DNA of 64,000 bases from JAJDXO01 sp965207535 (lineage in GTDB: Bacteria > Pseudomonadota > Alphaproteobacteria > Rhodospirillales > UBA2165), in assembly GCA_965207535.1 (NCBI GenBank), contig CBDBMR010000017.1, positions 186,001 through 250,000 on the forward strand, in the 5' to 3' direction. The translations under genes were made by a program, and so were the position numbers. Of the stretch, positions 28,351 to 37,343 are shown piece after piece; position 1 is the first letter of the stretch; each line of letters opens with the position of its first letter. The notes under the pieces were generated by a model. That model did no database searches. It saw nothing but the letters and a program-made list of their open reading frames with translations, and was not told the origin of the DNA.

Positions 28351-29496
28351 TCAGGCATGGCCCCAGGCACGCCGGGCGGTTTCGCCGATCAGTTCGAGCT
28401 TCCGCCACTGCTCATCTTCGGTGATCGCATTGCCGGCAATTCCGGAGGCGAACCCGCATTGGGGGCTGAGCGCCAACTGGTCGGGATCGATATACCGGCT
28501 CGCGCCGTCAATGCGATGGAGCAATTCCTCGGCATCTTCCAAATCACCCCGTTTGGTGGTCACGAGACCAAGCACCACCTGAACCCCTTTTGGCACAAAT
28601 CGCAGCGGCTCAAAACCGCCTGCCCGCTCCGTGTCGTATTCAAGCAGCAGCCGATCGAACCTGAGGCGCCCGAACAGCGTTTCGGCAATGCCGTCATACG
28701 CCCCTTCCCGGTGCCACATGCTGGCCCGGTTGCCGCGGCAGATGTGAAGGCCGAATACCGCTTTTCCCCGGTAAGGTTCGACGACCGCGTTGGACGCATC
28801 GATGGCGCGGTTCAAATTGGCCATCGGATCCTCGCCACGGGCGGCTATTCGTTCCAGCGTCGGACGATCGACGTAACCGGTGTAGCTGGGTTCATCCAAT
28901 TGCACGTAGGGACAGCCGGCCTCGACGAGACCTCCGACGATTTCCTGTTCGACTTCGACGACGTCGGCGAGGAATGCATCCGACGTCTCGTAGTGCGGCT
29001 TCGATGCCTCGATATCGCACATCTGGGACACCCGATCCGGCCCCATGATCATCGCCTTTGCCGGTACGGAGGCGGCCTTGGCGAGATAGCGATACTCCTT
29101 CAGGGGGAAATTCTCTGCGAGGGCCAGTTTCGCATCCGCGGGCATCTTGAATGATTCGACGGCGTCCGCGCCGCGGCTGTGGGGGGTCTCGCCCTCCATC
29201 ACCAGGCTTGGATTACGAACAAAGCCTTCGAGGGATCGATCGGTCTGATCCCAGCCATTCACGCGCGAGAAACTGACTTGCCAATTGAGCCGCCGGTACT
29301 CGCCGTCGGTCACGACCTCCAGGCCGGCGGCCTCCTGTCGCGCGACCACGCCGTCTACGGCCGTGTCCTGTTCGCCGGCCAGTTCAGCTTCGGAGATTTC
29401 ACCTCGGCCGAATTTCAGGAAGGCGTCAATGAGGGCACGGGGGCGGAGCAGGCTGCCGACCTGGTCGGTTCGAAGTCTCTTCAAATCAGTGGGCAT
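28351..29496 (-). CDS. Short MetE-like cobalamin-independent methyltransferase
   Basis: The 381-residue product corresponds to the catalytic C-terminal half of MetE (COG0620/UROD-MetE fold) without the N-terminal half. Zinc ligands of the family are visible: H251 and C253 (HICRGN) and C347 (SPQCGF). It begins TDQVGSLLRP, the usual start of these short forms. Some short MetE-like proteins methylate homocysteine, others take methyl groups from unusual donors; the sequence does not tell which. Its start overlaps the end of the upstream flavin monooxygenase gene by 11 nt, so the two are probably made together and may act on one compound. Confidence 0.85.
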   Translation of the reverse strand: MPTDLKRLRTDQVGSLLRPRALIDAFLKFGRGEISEAELAGEQDTAVDGVVARQEAAGLEVVTDGEYRRLNWQVSFSRVNGWDQTDRSLEGFVRNPSLVMEGETPHSRGADAVESFKMPADAKLALAENFPLKEYRYLAKAASVPAKAMIMGPDRVSQMCDIEASKPHYETSDAFLADVVEVEQEIVGGLVEAGCPYVQLDEPSYTGYVDRPTLERIAARGEDPMANLNRAIDASNAVVEPYRGKAVFGLHICRGNRASMWHREGAYDGIAETLFGRLRFDRLLLEYDTERAGGFEPLRFVPKGVQVVLGLVTTKRGDLEDAEELLHRIDGASRYIDPDQLALSPQCGFASGIAGNAITEDEQWRKLELIGETARRAWGHA

Positions 29497-30823
29497 GGCG
29501 GCTTTCGGGCCGGTTCAGCTCCATGTGCTCACGGAGGGTTTCACCCTCATACCCTACGCGGATCAGTCCGCGGTCCTGGAGTTCGGGGATCAGCATTCCG
29601 CAGAGATCGTCAAAGTCTCCCGGCATGGTCAGCGGCTGCAGGATGAACCCGTCACACGCCCGCGCCTCGAACCATTCCTGCATGATGTCGGCCACCTCGG
29701 TCACCGAACCGCGAACAGTCAACTTTCCATAAGACCCTGCCAGTTTCTCGTACAGTTGGCGGATGGTCAGGTCCTCTTCATCGACAATCTCCATGATCCG
29801 CCGAACCATGCCGTGATCGCCCCGGGGCCCGTCGGAGGGATCGGGTACTTTGTCGTCGGGATCATGGCCGGCAAGGTCGATTCCAAGAAGCGTGCCCACG
29901 TACGCAAGTCCGACGACCGGATGGACCAGTTCGGCCAGTTCGCGCTCTTTGTCCTCCGCCTCCGCCGTCGTCTTGCCGACGATCGCCGTCAGCCCGGGCA
30001 TGATCCGAAGCTCGTCGGGGCCCCGGTTGTAGCGCGTCATGCGCGACTTGATGTCCTCGTAGTGGGCCTGGGACCTTTCGAGGGTCAGCTCGCCGGAAAA
30101 CACCCCCTCCGCCGTCGCCGCGGCCAGTTCCTTGCCGGATTCGGATATGCCCGCCTGGAAGATAACCGGATAGCCCTGGGGCGGGCGGGGCACGTTCAAC
30201 GGCCCCCGGGACTTAAAGAAGTCGCCCTCATGGTTCAGTTTGTGAAGCCCATCGGGCCGGAAGAACCGGCCTTCCGGCACGTCGTAGACGAAAGCGTCAT
30301 CGTCCCAGCTGTCCCAAAGACCCTTGACCACCTCGACGAACTCCTTGGCCCGCCGGTAACGGTCTTCGTGCTCGAAGTGTTCATCCCGGCCGAAGTTGAA
30401 CGCCTCGGCGTGATTGCCCGACGTAACCACGTTCCATCCGGCCCGGCCCGCGGACAGGTGATCGAGGGAAGCAAACCGCCGGGCAATATTGTAGGGCTCG
30501 TTGTAGCTGGTGGTCTGGGTGGCGACGAGACCGATCCGCTCCGTGACCATGGCCAACGCCGACAGCAACGTCGTCGGCTCGAAATACGCAGTGTATTGGG
30601 AAGAGCGGCTCAGGGGCTCGATGTCGGTCTCCCGCACCGCCGCACTGTCGGCGAAGAAGATGAAGTCGAATCCGGCGCGCTCGGCCGCCTGGGCGCATTG
30701 CGCGTAGTGCCGGATGTTGATGCCGGCATCGGGCTGGCTGTCCGGATGCCGCCACGACGCGATGTGGTGGCCGGTGTTCTTGAAGAACATGCCCACATGC
30801 ATGCGGTCTGAACGCTTAGCCAT
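29486..30823 (-). CDS. LLM-class flavin-dependent monooxygenase (NtaA/SnaA/DszA family)
   Basis: FMNH2-dependent TIM-barrel oxygenase of 445 residues. The NtaA/SnaA/SoxA/DszA group is recognised by RAGFDFIFFADS near residue 50, YFEPTTLLSALAMVTERIGL, and FASLDHLSAGRAGWNVVTS. Such enzymes cleave C-N or C-S bonds or oxidise ring carbons and need a separate flavin reductase, which is not encoded nearby. It overlaps the MetE-like gene by 11 nt and lies on the same strand as the TRAP transporter, suggesting uptake, oxygenation and demethylation of one substrate; that is inference. Confidence 0.88.
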   Translation of the reverse strand: MAKRSDRMHVGMFFKNTGHHIASWRHPDSQPDAGINIRHYAQCAQAAERAGFDFIFFADSAAVRETDIEPLSRSSQYTAYFEPTTLLSALAMVTERIGLVATQTTSYNEPYNIARRFASLDHLSAGRAGWNVVTSGNHAEAFNFGRDEHFEHEDRYRRAKEFVEVVKGLWDSWDDDAFVYDVPEGRFFRPDGLHKLNHEGDFFKSRGPLNVPRPPQGYPVIFQAGISESGKELAAATAEGVFSGELTLERSQAHYEDIKSRMTRYNRGPDELRIMPGLTAIVGKTTAEAEDKERELAELVHPVVGLAYVGTLLGIDLAGHDPDDKVPDPSDGPRGDHGMVRRIMEIVDEEDLTIRQLYEKLAGSYGKLTVRGSVTEVADIMQEWFEARACDGFILQPLTMPGDFDDLCGMLIPELQDRGLIRVGYEGETLREHMELNRPESRHAH

Positions 30824-30987
30824 TCGGCCCCCCTGGCTTTAGGGAAGCATAACCTCGGGCGAACGGGTTGGTCCAGGCGGGAGCCAGCCCGCCCTCAACC
30901 GTAGGTGCCGCTACGCTTTTCGGGCCGCTCCTGGCGGCTCGACCGCCTGGACGCGACGCAGGCCGTAACCCTGGCGGGAAATACGGG

Positions 30988-32019
30988 CTAGGCCGCTTCT
31001 TCCATGTAGGTTCGGGTCAGCTCTTCGGCGATTTGGACGGCGTTCAGCGCGGCGCCCTTGCGGAGATTGTCGGACACGCACCAGAACGAGAGCCCGTTCT
31101 CCACCGTCGGGTCTTCGCGGAGGCGGCTGACATAGACCGGGTCTTCGCCGGCGGACTCCTTGGGCGTCACATAGCCCTCGTCGGCACGATGGTCGACCAC
31201 CGCGATGCCGGGCATCTCTGCAAGGGCGGCGCGCGCCTCCTCGACCGAGACGGCGTGCTCGAACTCGACCGTAACGGCTTCCGAATGACCGATGAATACC
31301 GGGACACGGACGCAGGTCGCGGTGACCTTGATCTCGGGATCCAAAATCTTCTTGGTCTCGACCATCATCTTCCATTCCTCCTTGGTGTAGCCGTCTTCCA
31401 TGAAGACGTCGATGTGAGGAATGACGTTGAAGGCGATGGGCTTGGTGAACGTCTCCATGTTGTCGTGTTCCGGCTCGTTCACGAAGACGCCCCGGGTCTG
31501 ATTGAACAGTTCGTCCATGCCTTCCTTGCCGGCGCCGGACGTCGCCTGGTAGGTCGAGACGACAACCCGCCTGATATTGCCGATATCGTGCAACGGTTTC
31601 AGCGCCACCACCATCTGGATGGTCGAGCAGTTGGGGTTGGCGATGATGTTCTTCCGGGTATAGCCGGCGATGGCCTCCGGATTGACCTCCGGCACCACGA
31701 GCGGAACGTCCGGGTCCATCCGGAAGTACGATGTGTTGTCGATGACAACCGCGCCGGCGGCCGCGGCGCGGGGCGCGAAGTCCGCCGAGATTTTCGCGCC
31801 GGCGCTGGACAGCACGATGTCGGTTCCCTCGAAGTCGAACCCGTCGAGGCCGGCGACGCTCAACACGTCGTCCTCGCCGAACGACGCCTCGACGCCGATG
31901 GAGCGCTGGGACGCGAGGGCGGTCACGTCGTCCGCGCTCACCCCGCGCTCGGCAAGGATCTGCAGCATTTCGTGCCCGACGGCGCCCGTGGCGCCGACTA
32001 CCGCGTACTTGATCGGCAT
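30988..32019 (-). CDS. asd: Aspartate-semialdehyde dehydrogenase
   Basis: Reduces aspartyl phosphate to aspartate semialdehyde, the branch point to lysine, threonine, methionine and diaminopimelate. The ATG at 32019 gives 343 residues (MPIKYAVVGATGAVGHEMLQ). The NADP-binding GATGAVG is at the N-terminus, the active-site cysteine is C131 in NPNCSTIQMV, and the later PVFIGHSEAV segment holds the conserved histidine. It follows leuB by 137 nt on the same strand, the common alphaproteobacterial leuC-leuD-leuB-asd order. Confidence 0.97.
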   Translation of the reverse strand: MPIKYAVVGATGAVGHEMLQILAERGVSADDVTALASQRSIGVEASFGEDDVLSVAGLDGFDFEGTDIVLSSAGAKISADFAPRAAAAGAVVIDNTSYFRMDPDVPLVVPEVNPEAIAGYTRKNIIANPNCSTIQMVVALKPLHDIGNIRRVVVSTYQATSGAGKEGMDELFNQTRGVFVNEPEHDNMETFTKPIAFNVIPHIDVFMEDGYTKEEWKMMVETKKILDPEIKVTATCVRVPVFIGHSEAVTVEFEHAVSVEEARAALAEMPGIAVVDHRADEGYVTPKESAGEDPVYVSRLREDPTVENGLSFWCVSDNLRKGAALNAVQIAEELTRTYMEEAA

Positions 32020-32073
32020 GGTCCGTCTCCGGTTCGGAAAGCGTGATTCGGGGCGTTGATTTACGCCGGTTGA

Positions 32074-32099
32074 CCGGGTTTTGCAACGTGCAAACCCGG
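32074..32099. repeat. Hairpin in the leuB-asd spacer
   Basis: Arms 32074-32085 and 32089-32099 pair over 11 bp with one bulged T and a 3-nt loop. No U-run follows, so it may act as an mRNA stability element rather than a terminator. Position in the intercistronic spacer is the only evidence for a role. Confidence 0.4.
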
Positions 32100-32156
32100 G
32101 AATCTCCATGAGATATTGTTATCGGCCGGACAAGGCCCGGGGATGGCTTCAGGGGT

Positions 32157-33263
32157 TCAGGCGGCGGCCGACAACTCGGCCAGCACGGCCGCGCCCATTT
32201 CCTCGGTGGAAACCCGGGTCTTGCCGTCTTCCATGATGTCACCGGTGCGCAAGCCCTTGGCCAGCACCGCCTCGACCGCCGCATCCACCGCATCGGCTTC
32301 GCCGGCGAGATCGAACGAATAGCGAAGCATCATGGAGAACGACAAGATCATCGCCAGTGGATTGGCGATACCCTGCCCCGCAATATCCGGCGCCGAGCCA
32401 TGCACCGGCTCATAGAGGGCCGGGCGGTTGCCGCTCTCGTCCGGTTCTCCGAGCGACGCCGACGGCAGCATGCCCAGCGACCCCGTCAGCATGGCGGCGC
32501 AATCGGACAGAATGTCGCCGAACATGTTGGTGGTGACGACGACATCGAACTGCTTGGGATTGCGGACCAGCTGCATGGCGGCATTGTCCACATACATGTG
32601 GCTGAGTTCGATGTCCGGGTGACGTTCGCCCACCTTGATCATTTCCTCCCGCCACATCACCGTCGCCTGCAGTACGTTGGCCTTGTCGATGGAGCACACC
32701 CGCTTGTCGCGTTTGGCCGCCAGATCGAAGGCGACCTCGCCGATCCGCCGGACCTCGTCCGAGGTATAGGTGAGCGTGTTGTAGCCGCGCCGTTTGCCGC
32801 CGCCCAAATCCTCGATGCCGCGGGGTTCGCCGAAATAGATGCCGCTCGACAGTTCGCGAAGGATCATGATGTCGAGGCCGGCCACGACGTCGTATTTGAG
32901 GGTCGAGGCGTCGGCCAAGGCATCGAACACCAGGGCCGGGCGCAGATTGGCAAACAGGCCCATCTCCTTCCGGATACCCAGCAGGCCCCGTTCGGGCTGG
33001 TCCTCGAAGGGAAGCGTTTCCCACTTCGGGCCGCCGACCGCGCCCAATAGGACGGCGTCCGCCGCATGGGCCGCCTCGATGGTCTCCCGGGGCAGCGGCG
33101 AGCCGGTTTGGTCGTAGGCGGTTCCGCCGATCAGACCGTCCGTGACGTCGAATGTGAGAGCGCGATTGTCCCCCATCCAATCGATGACCTTTTTCACCTC
33201 GGCGGCGACTTCGGCGCCGATGCCGTCGCCCGGCAGGAAAAGAACGGATTTATTGGCGGCCAT
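32157..33263 (-). CDS. leuB: 3-isopropylmalate dehydrogenase
   Basis: Oxidative decarboxylation of 3-isopropylmalate in leucine biosynthesis. The 368-residue product has FLPGDGIGAEV at the N-terminus, the substrate arginines in RKEMGLFANLRP, and the VTTNMFGDILSDCAAMLTGSLGMLPSASL metal-binding region. The EPVHGSAPDIAGQGIANP loop binds the cofactor. It lies 43 nt after leuD. No unusual feature was seen. Confidence 0.98.
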   Translation of the reverse strand: MAANKSVLFLPGDGIGAEVAAEVKKVIDWMGDNRALTFDVTDGLIGGTAYDQTGSPLPRETIEAAHAADAVLLGAVGGPKWETLPFEDQPERGLLGIRKEMGLFANLRPALVFDALADASTLKYDVVAGLDIMILRELSSGIYFGEPRGIEDLGGGKRRGYNTLTYTSDEVRRIGEVAFDLAAKRDKRVCSIDKANVLQATVMWREEMIKVGERHPDIELSHMYVDNAAMQLVRNPKQFDVVVTTNMFGDILSDCAAMLTGSLGMLPSASLGEPDESGNRPALYEPVHGSAPDIAGQGIANPLAMILSFSMMLRYSFDLAGEADAVDAAVEAVLAKGLRTGDIMEDGKTRVSTEEMGAAVLAELSAAA

Positions 33264-33306
33264 GACGGTGTCCCCAAAACAGATCGGATGATGAAAGAGA
33301 GAATGC

Positions 33307-33912
33307 TTACAGCCAGGGCTGGGCGGCCTTGTGGCTCTCCTCGAAGGACGCGATCCTGTCCTCCTTCTCCATGGTCAGCCCGATGTCGTCGAGGCCGTTC
33401 AGGAGACAGTGCTTCTTGAAGGAATCGATCTCGAACTTGATGACTCCGCCGTCGGGACCGGTGATCTCCTGGGCTTCCAGGTCGACCGTCACGGTGGCAT
33501 TGGCGCCCCGCGCCGCATCGTCCATCAGCAGGTCCAGCTCTTCCGGGCCGACCTTGATCAGCAGCATGCCGTTCTTGAAACTGTTGTTATAGAAGATGTC
33601 GGCGAAGTCCGTGGAGATGACGCACTTGATGCCGTAATCCATCAGCGCCCAGGGCGCGTGTTCGCGAGACGAGCCGCAGCCGAAATTGTTGCCGGCGACG
33701 AGGATCCTGGCGTCCTTGTAGACCGGCTGGTTGAGGACGAACTCTTCGTTGTCCGATCCATCCTCCTTGAAACGCATGTTGGCGAACAGGCCTTCGCCAA
33801 GCCCGGTCCGCTTGATGGTTTTCAGGTAGCGGGCCGGGATGATCATGTCCGTGTCCACGTTGGCGATCGGCAACGGCGCGGCGACAGAGGTGAGTTTTTC
33901 GAACTTCTCCAT
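33307..33912 (-). CDS. leuD: 3-isopropylmalate dehydratase small subunit
   Basis: Swivel-domain subunit of isopropylmalate isomerase. The ATG at 33912 gives 201 residues (MEKFEKLTSVAAPLPIANVD) of standard length, with the family motif NFGCGSSREHAPWAL supplying active-site residues. The frame extends further upstream into leuC, but family length and homology fix the start here. It follows leuC by 11 nt, so the pair is co-translated. Confidence 0.97.
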   Translation of the reverse strand: MEKFEKLTSVAAPLPIANVDTDMIIPARYLKTIKRTGLGEGLFANMRFKEDGSDNEEFVLNQPVYKDARILVAGNNFGCGSSREHAPWALMDYGIKCVISTDFADIFYNNSFKNGMLLIKVGPEELDLLMDDAARGANATVTVDLEAQEITGPDGGVIKFEIDSFKKHCLLNGLDDIGLTMEKEDRIASFEESHKAAQPWL

Positions 33913-33923
33913 GACCCGTCTCC

Positions 33924-35345
33924 CTAATCCAGATCGCGAATGTCGGTGAGGTGGCCGGCGATGGCCGCCGCCGCCGCCATGGCGGGGCTGACCAGATGGG
34001 TGCGCCCGCCGGGACCCTGACGGCCCTCGAAGTTGCGGTTGGACGTCGATGCGCAGCGCTCCCCCGGGGTCAGCTTGTCGGCGTTCATCGCAAGGCACAT
34101 GGAGCACCCGGGCTCGCGCCAGTCGAAGCCGGCCTCGATGAATATCCGATCCAGGCCCTCTTCCTCCGCCTGGGCTTTCACCAGGCCGGAACCCGGCACG
34201 ACCATGGCATCCACGTGACCGGCGACCTTGCGGCCCCTGTCTATTGCCTTTTGGGCGACCTCGGCGGCGGCCCGGAGATCCTCGATCCGGCTGTTGGTGC
34301 AGGAGCCGATGAACATGCGGTCGATCTTGACGTCACGCATGGCCGTTCCCGGCTCGAGATCCATGTACTCGAGGGAGCGTTCCATCTTGTTGCGGCGCGC
34401 ATCGTCGGACTCGTCGGCCGGATCGGGCACGGCGCCGGTAATCGGCACCACGTCCTCCGGGCTGGTGCCCCAGGTGACCTGCGGCACGATGTCTTCGGCC
34501 TTCAGGGTCACCTCGACGTCGTACCCGGCGCCGTCGTCGGACTTCAAGGTCTTCCAATACGCGGCCGCGGTCTCCCAGGCGCCGCCCTTGGGCGCCATGG
34601 GCCGGCCCTTGAGGTACTCGAACGTGGTCTCGTCGGGGGCGATCAGGCCCGCGCGGGCCCCGCCCTCGATGGTCATGTTGCAAACCGTCATCCGGCCTTC
34701 CATGGACAGGGACCGGATCGCCTCGCCGGCAAATTCAATGACGCAGCCGGTACCGCCGGCGGTCCCGATTTCGCCGATGATCGCGAGGATCATGTCCTTC
34801 GCCGTCACGCCCAGGGGCAATTCCCCATCGACGGTGACTCGCATGTTCTTCGATTTGCGCTGGATCATCGTCTGGGTGGCGAGCACGTGCTCGACCTCGG
34901 ACGTGCCGACCCCGAAAGAGAGTGAGCCGAACGCGCCGTGGGTCGCCGTGTGGCTGTCGCCGCAAATCAGCGTGGTACCGGGAAGCGTGAAGCCCTGCTC
35001 GGGACCAATGACGTGGCAGATGCCCTGGCGAATATCGTCCATGCCGAAAATCTGCAGCCCGAAATCCTTGCAGTTCTTGTCGAGTGTCTCGACCTGAATG
35101 CGGGACTCTTCGTCATCAATGCCCGCCGCCCGGTCCGAGGTGGGTACATTGTGATCCGGCACGGCGAGGGTCAGGTCCGGCCGGCGCACCTTGCGGCCGG
35201 CCGTGCGCAAACCTTCGAAGGCTTGCGGACTGGTTACCTCGTGAACGATGTGCCTATCGATGAAGATCAGACAGGTGCCGTCATCGCTTTCGTCGACGAG
35301 GTGGGCGTCCCAGATCTTGTCGAACAGGGTCTTGGGTGCACTCAT
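33924..35345 (-). CDS. leuC: 3-isopropylmalate dehydratase large subunit
   Basis: [4Fe-4S] subunit of isopropylmalate isomerase, 473 residues. Cluster ligands are visible in FIGSCTNSRIEDL and in EPGCSMCLAMN. The N-terminal KTLFDKIWDAHLV and the HTATHGAFGSLSFGVGTSEVEHV segment are standard. It is 11 nt upstream of leuD and 38 nt downstream of rplS on the same strand. Confidence 0.98.
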   Translation of the reverse strand: MSAPKTLFDKIWDAHLVDESDDGTCLIFIDRHIVHEVTSPQAFEGLRTAGRKVRRPDLTLAVPDHNVPTSDRAAGIDDEESRIQVETLDKNCKDFGLQIFGMDDIRQGICHVIGPEQGFTLPGTTLICGDSHTATHGAFGSLSFGVGTSEVEHVLATQTMIQRKSKNMRVTVDGELPLGVTAKDMILAIIGEIGTAGGTGCVIEFAGEAIRSLSMEGRMTVCNMTIEGGARAGLIAPDETTFEYLKGRPMAPKGGAWETAAAYWKTLKSDDGAGYDVEVTLKAEDIVPQVTWGTSPEDVVPITGAVPDPADESDDARRNKMERSLEYMDLEPGTAMRDVKIDRMFIGSCTNSRIEDLRAAAEVAQKAIDRGRKVAGHVDAMVVPGSGLVKAQAEEEGLDRIFIEAGFDWREPGCSMCLAMNADKLTPGERCASTSNRNFEGRQGPGGRTHLVSPAMAAAAAIAGHLTDIRDLD

Positions 35346-35383
35346 GGCGCTTACTCCCCGGATGCGCGCTTATTGGGTGGCGT

Positions 35384-36007
35384 TTATTTCTGTTCTTCGC
35401 CGCCGGCGTCGGCCTCGTCCGCCGGAGCCTCATCGGCGGGCGCTTCCTCGGCGGCCGCCTCTTCTTGAGGGGCCTCGGCCGCTTCCTCGACGACGGGTTC
35501 CTCGACGGCCTCTTCGGGCGCATCGGGATCGATGGGCGCACCCGCCGCGATCAGCTCCTCGTCGGTCGCCTGGGCGGCGGACGCGATGGTTTGGCGTTTC
35601 TCTTCGGCGGCCGCTTCACGATCGGCCGCGGACAACTTTGCCGCATAGCCGTCGGTCCGCTCGGCGATCCTGGCCGACTTGCCGGAACGATCGCGCAAGT
35701 AGTAGAGCTTGGCGCGACGGACGTCGCCGCGGCGAATCACCTGAATGCCGGCGACATTGGGCGAATAGAGCGGAAAGACCCGTTCCACGCCCTCGCCATA
35801 GGAAATTTTTCGAATGGTAAAGGACGAATTCAGCCCGTCATTCTTGCGTGCGATGCACATGCCCTCAAAGGCCTGAATCCTTTCGCGGCTGCCCTCAACC
35901 ACCTTCACGTCGACCCGAACCGTGTCGCCACGGGCGAATTCGGGGGTTTCCCGGCCCGCGGTCAGTTTGGCCATTTGCTCCCGTTCGAGCTCTTGAATGA
36001 TGTTCAT
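35384..36007 (-). CDS. rplS: Ribosomal protein L19 with long acidic tail
   Basis: 50S subunit protein at the interface with 30S. The ATG at 36007 gives 207 residues, whereas L19 is normally 115-130. The conserved core covers about residues 1-118 (MNIIQELEREQMAKL, then RIQAFEGMCIARKNDGLNSSF-type sequence and RRAKLYYLRDRSGK). The remaining roughly 90 residues are highly acidic and rich in Ala, Glu and Pro, in a repeated EEAPADEAPADEA style. The S16 gene two genes upstream has a similar tail. Co-transcription with rpsP-rimM-trmD is expected from the short spacers. Confidence 0.96.
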   Translation of the reverse strand: MNIIQELEREQMAKLTAGRETPEFARGDTVRVDVKVVEGSRERIQAFEGMCIARKNDGLNSSFTIRKISYGEGVERVFPLYSPNVAGIQVIRRGDVRRAKLYYLRDRSGKSARIAERTDGYAAKLSAADREAAAEEKRQTIASAAQATDEELIAAGAPIDPDAPEEAVEEPVVEEAAEAPQEEAAAEEAPADEAPADEADAGGEEQK

Positions 36008-36033
36008 CGTTCCAATCCTCTTCCTGGCCCGGT

Positions 36034-36741
36034 CTATTTCCGGGCCGCCCGGTAGGCCGCCCACAGGTCCGGCCGTCTTTCCTTCGTCACCATCTCCGCC
36101 TCGGCGCGCCGCCAGGCTTCGATTTTTTCGTGGTGCCCGGACAAGAGCACGTCCGGCACCTCTCGATCATGCCACTCCCGTGGCCGCGTATAGTGGGGGT
36201 ACTCCAGCAAACCCCCTTCAAAACTCTCTTCTTCCGGCGAAGCGTCGCTCCCCATGACACCCGGCAATAGCCGCACACAGGCATCAATCAGTGTCAGCGC
36301 CGCGGGTTCGCCGCCCGAAAGCACGAAATCGCCGATGCTCAGCTCTTCGGGCTCCCACTCATCGATCACCCGTTGATCGATGCCTTCGTAGCGTCCGCAC
36401 AACAAGACCACTCCCGGACCCTCGGCCAGCGCGCGAACGCGCGTTTGGGTAATAGGCCGGCCGCGCGGTGTCAAATAGATCAGTGCACGGTCATCCCGGG
36501 AATCGTCTCGCGCTTCCCGAAGGGCCGCGTCGACGACATCCGCCCGCATGACCATTCCCGGTCCGCCACCGAACGGGGTGTCATCGACGGAGGCGTGTTT
36601 ATCGCTCGTAAACCCCCGAATGTCCAACGTTTCCAATGACCACGTGCCGTTGTCCATGGCCTTGCCGGACAACGATTGTCCAAGCGGCCCCGGGAACATT
36701 TCCGGGAACAGCGTCAACACGGTCGCAGACCACGCGCTCAT
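36034..36741 (-). CDS. trmD: tRNA (guanine37-N1)-methyltransferase
   Basis: SPOUT methyltransferase making m1G37 in tRNAs reading codons that start with C or G. The 235-residue product shows the usual trefoil-knot landmarks: LFPEMFPGPLGQSL at the N-terminus, DDTPFGGGPGMVM, the knot around LLCGRYEGIDQRVID, and the GDFVLSGGEPAAL motif. The C-terminal helical domain is complete. It is 5 nt downstream of rimM and 26 nt upstream of rplS. Confidence 0.98.
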   Translation of the reverse strand: MSAWSATVLTLFPEMFPGPLGQSLSGKAMDNGTWSLETLDIRGFTSDKHASVDDTPFGGGPGMVMRADVVDAALREARDDSRDDRALIYLTPRGRPITQTRVRALAEGPGVVLLCGRYEGIDQRVIDEWEPEELSIGDFVLSGGEPAALTLIDACVRLLPGVMGSDASPEEESFEGGLLEYPHYTRPREWHDREVPDVLLSGHHEKIEAWRRAEAEMVTKERRPDLWAAYRAARK

Positions 36742-36746
36742 CGGTC

Positions 36747-37307
36747 CTATCCGTTCTCCTCATTCTCGTCCGCGAGGCCGTCATCCTGTTCGACCCCGTC
36801 GATACTTAGCCCTTCCGGCGGATCGACGACCACATATCCCCGATCCAAATCGATCTCCGGCACCGCCTCTCGGCTGAACGGGACGACCAGCGGTTTCCCG
36901 CTCTCCAGCAATATTTCCATCACCTCACCGGCGCCGAAATCATCCAGGCTTCGCACCGTTCCCATTGTACGCCCCTCCAAGGACCGCACCGGGAGGCCGA
37001 CCAGATCGGCATGATAGAACTCGTCATCCGCCGGGGCCGGCAATCGTTCACGGGCGACGTACAGTTCGGTTCCCTTCAGGGCCTCGGCGGCGGTCCGGTC
37101 GTCCACTCCTTCGATCCGGGCGATCAGCGCCCCCTTGGAAGAACCGCGAAGCCGAATGCTGAACACGCGTTCGCCCGCCTGGTCCGTCAGGTCGCCGTAT
37201 GCCGCGATATCCGAGGGATCATCCGTGAAACTCTTGATCCGAACCTCGCCGCCGAGACCTCGAGCCCCGGTGATTGCGCCAACCAGTATCCGCTTGGCGC
37301 CGCTCAT
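36747..37307 (-). CDS. rimM: 16S rRNA processing protein RimM
   Basis: 30S maturation factor that binds S19 and acts on the 16S head domain. The 186-residue product starts with ILVGAITGARGLGGEVRIKS, the family signature, and continues into a PRC-barrel domain from about 95 (EFYHADLVGLPVRSLEGR) that ends with VPFSREAVPEIDLDRGYVVVDPPEGL. The last 15 residues are acidic. It lies between rpsP (36 nt upstream) and trmD (5 nt downstream), the standard order. Confidence 0.96.
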   Translation of the reverse strand: MSGAKRILVGAITGARGLGGEVRIKSFTDDPSDIAAYGDLTDQAGERVFSIRLRGSSKGALIARIEGVDDRTAAEALKGTELYVARERLPAPADDEFYHADLVGLPVRSLEGRTMGTVRSLDDFGAGEVMEILLESGKPLVVPFSREAVPEIDLDRGYVVVDPPEGLSIDGVEQDDGLADENEENG

Positions 37308-37343
37308 CGGCGTACGGCCTGAGGGCCCCGCTGCATTCCCGAA

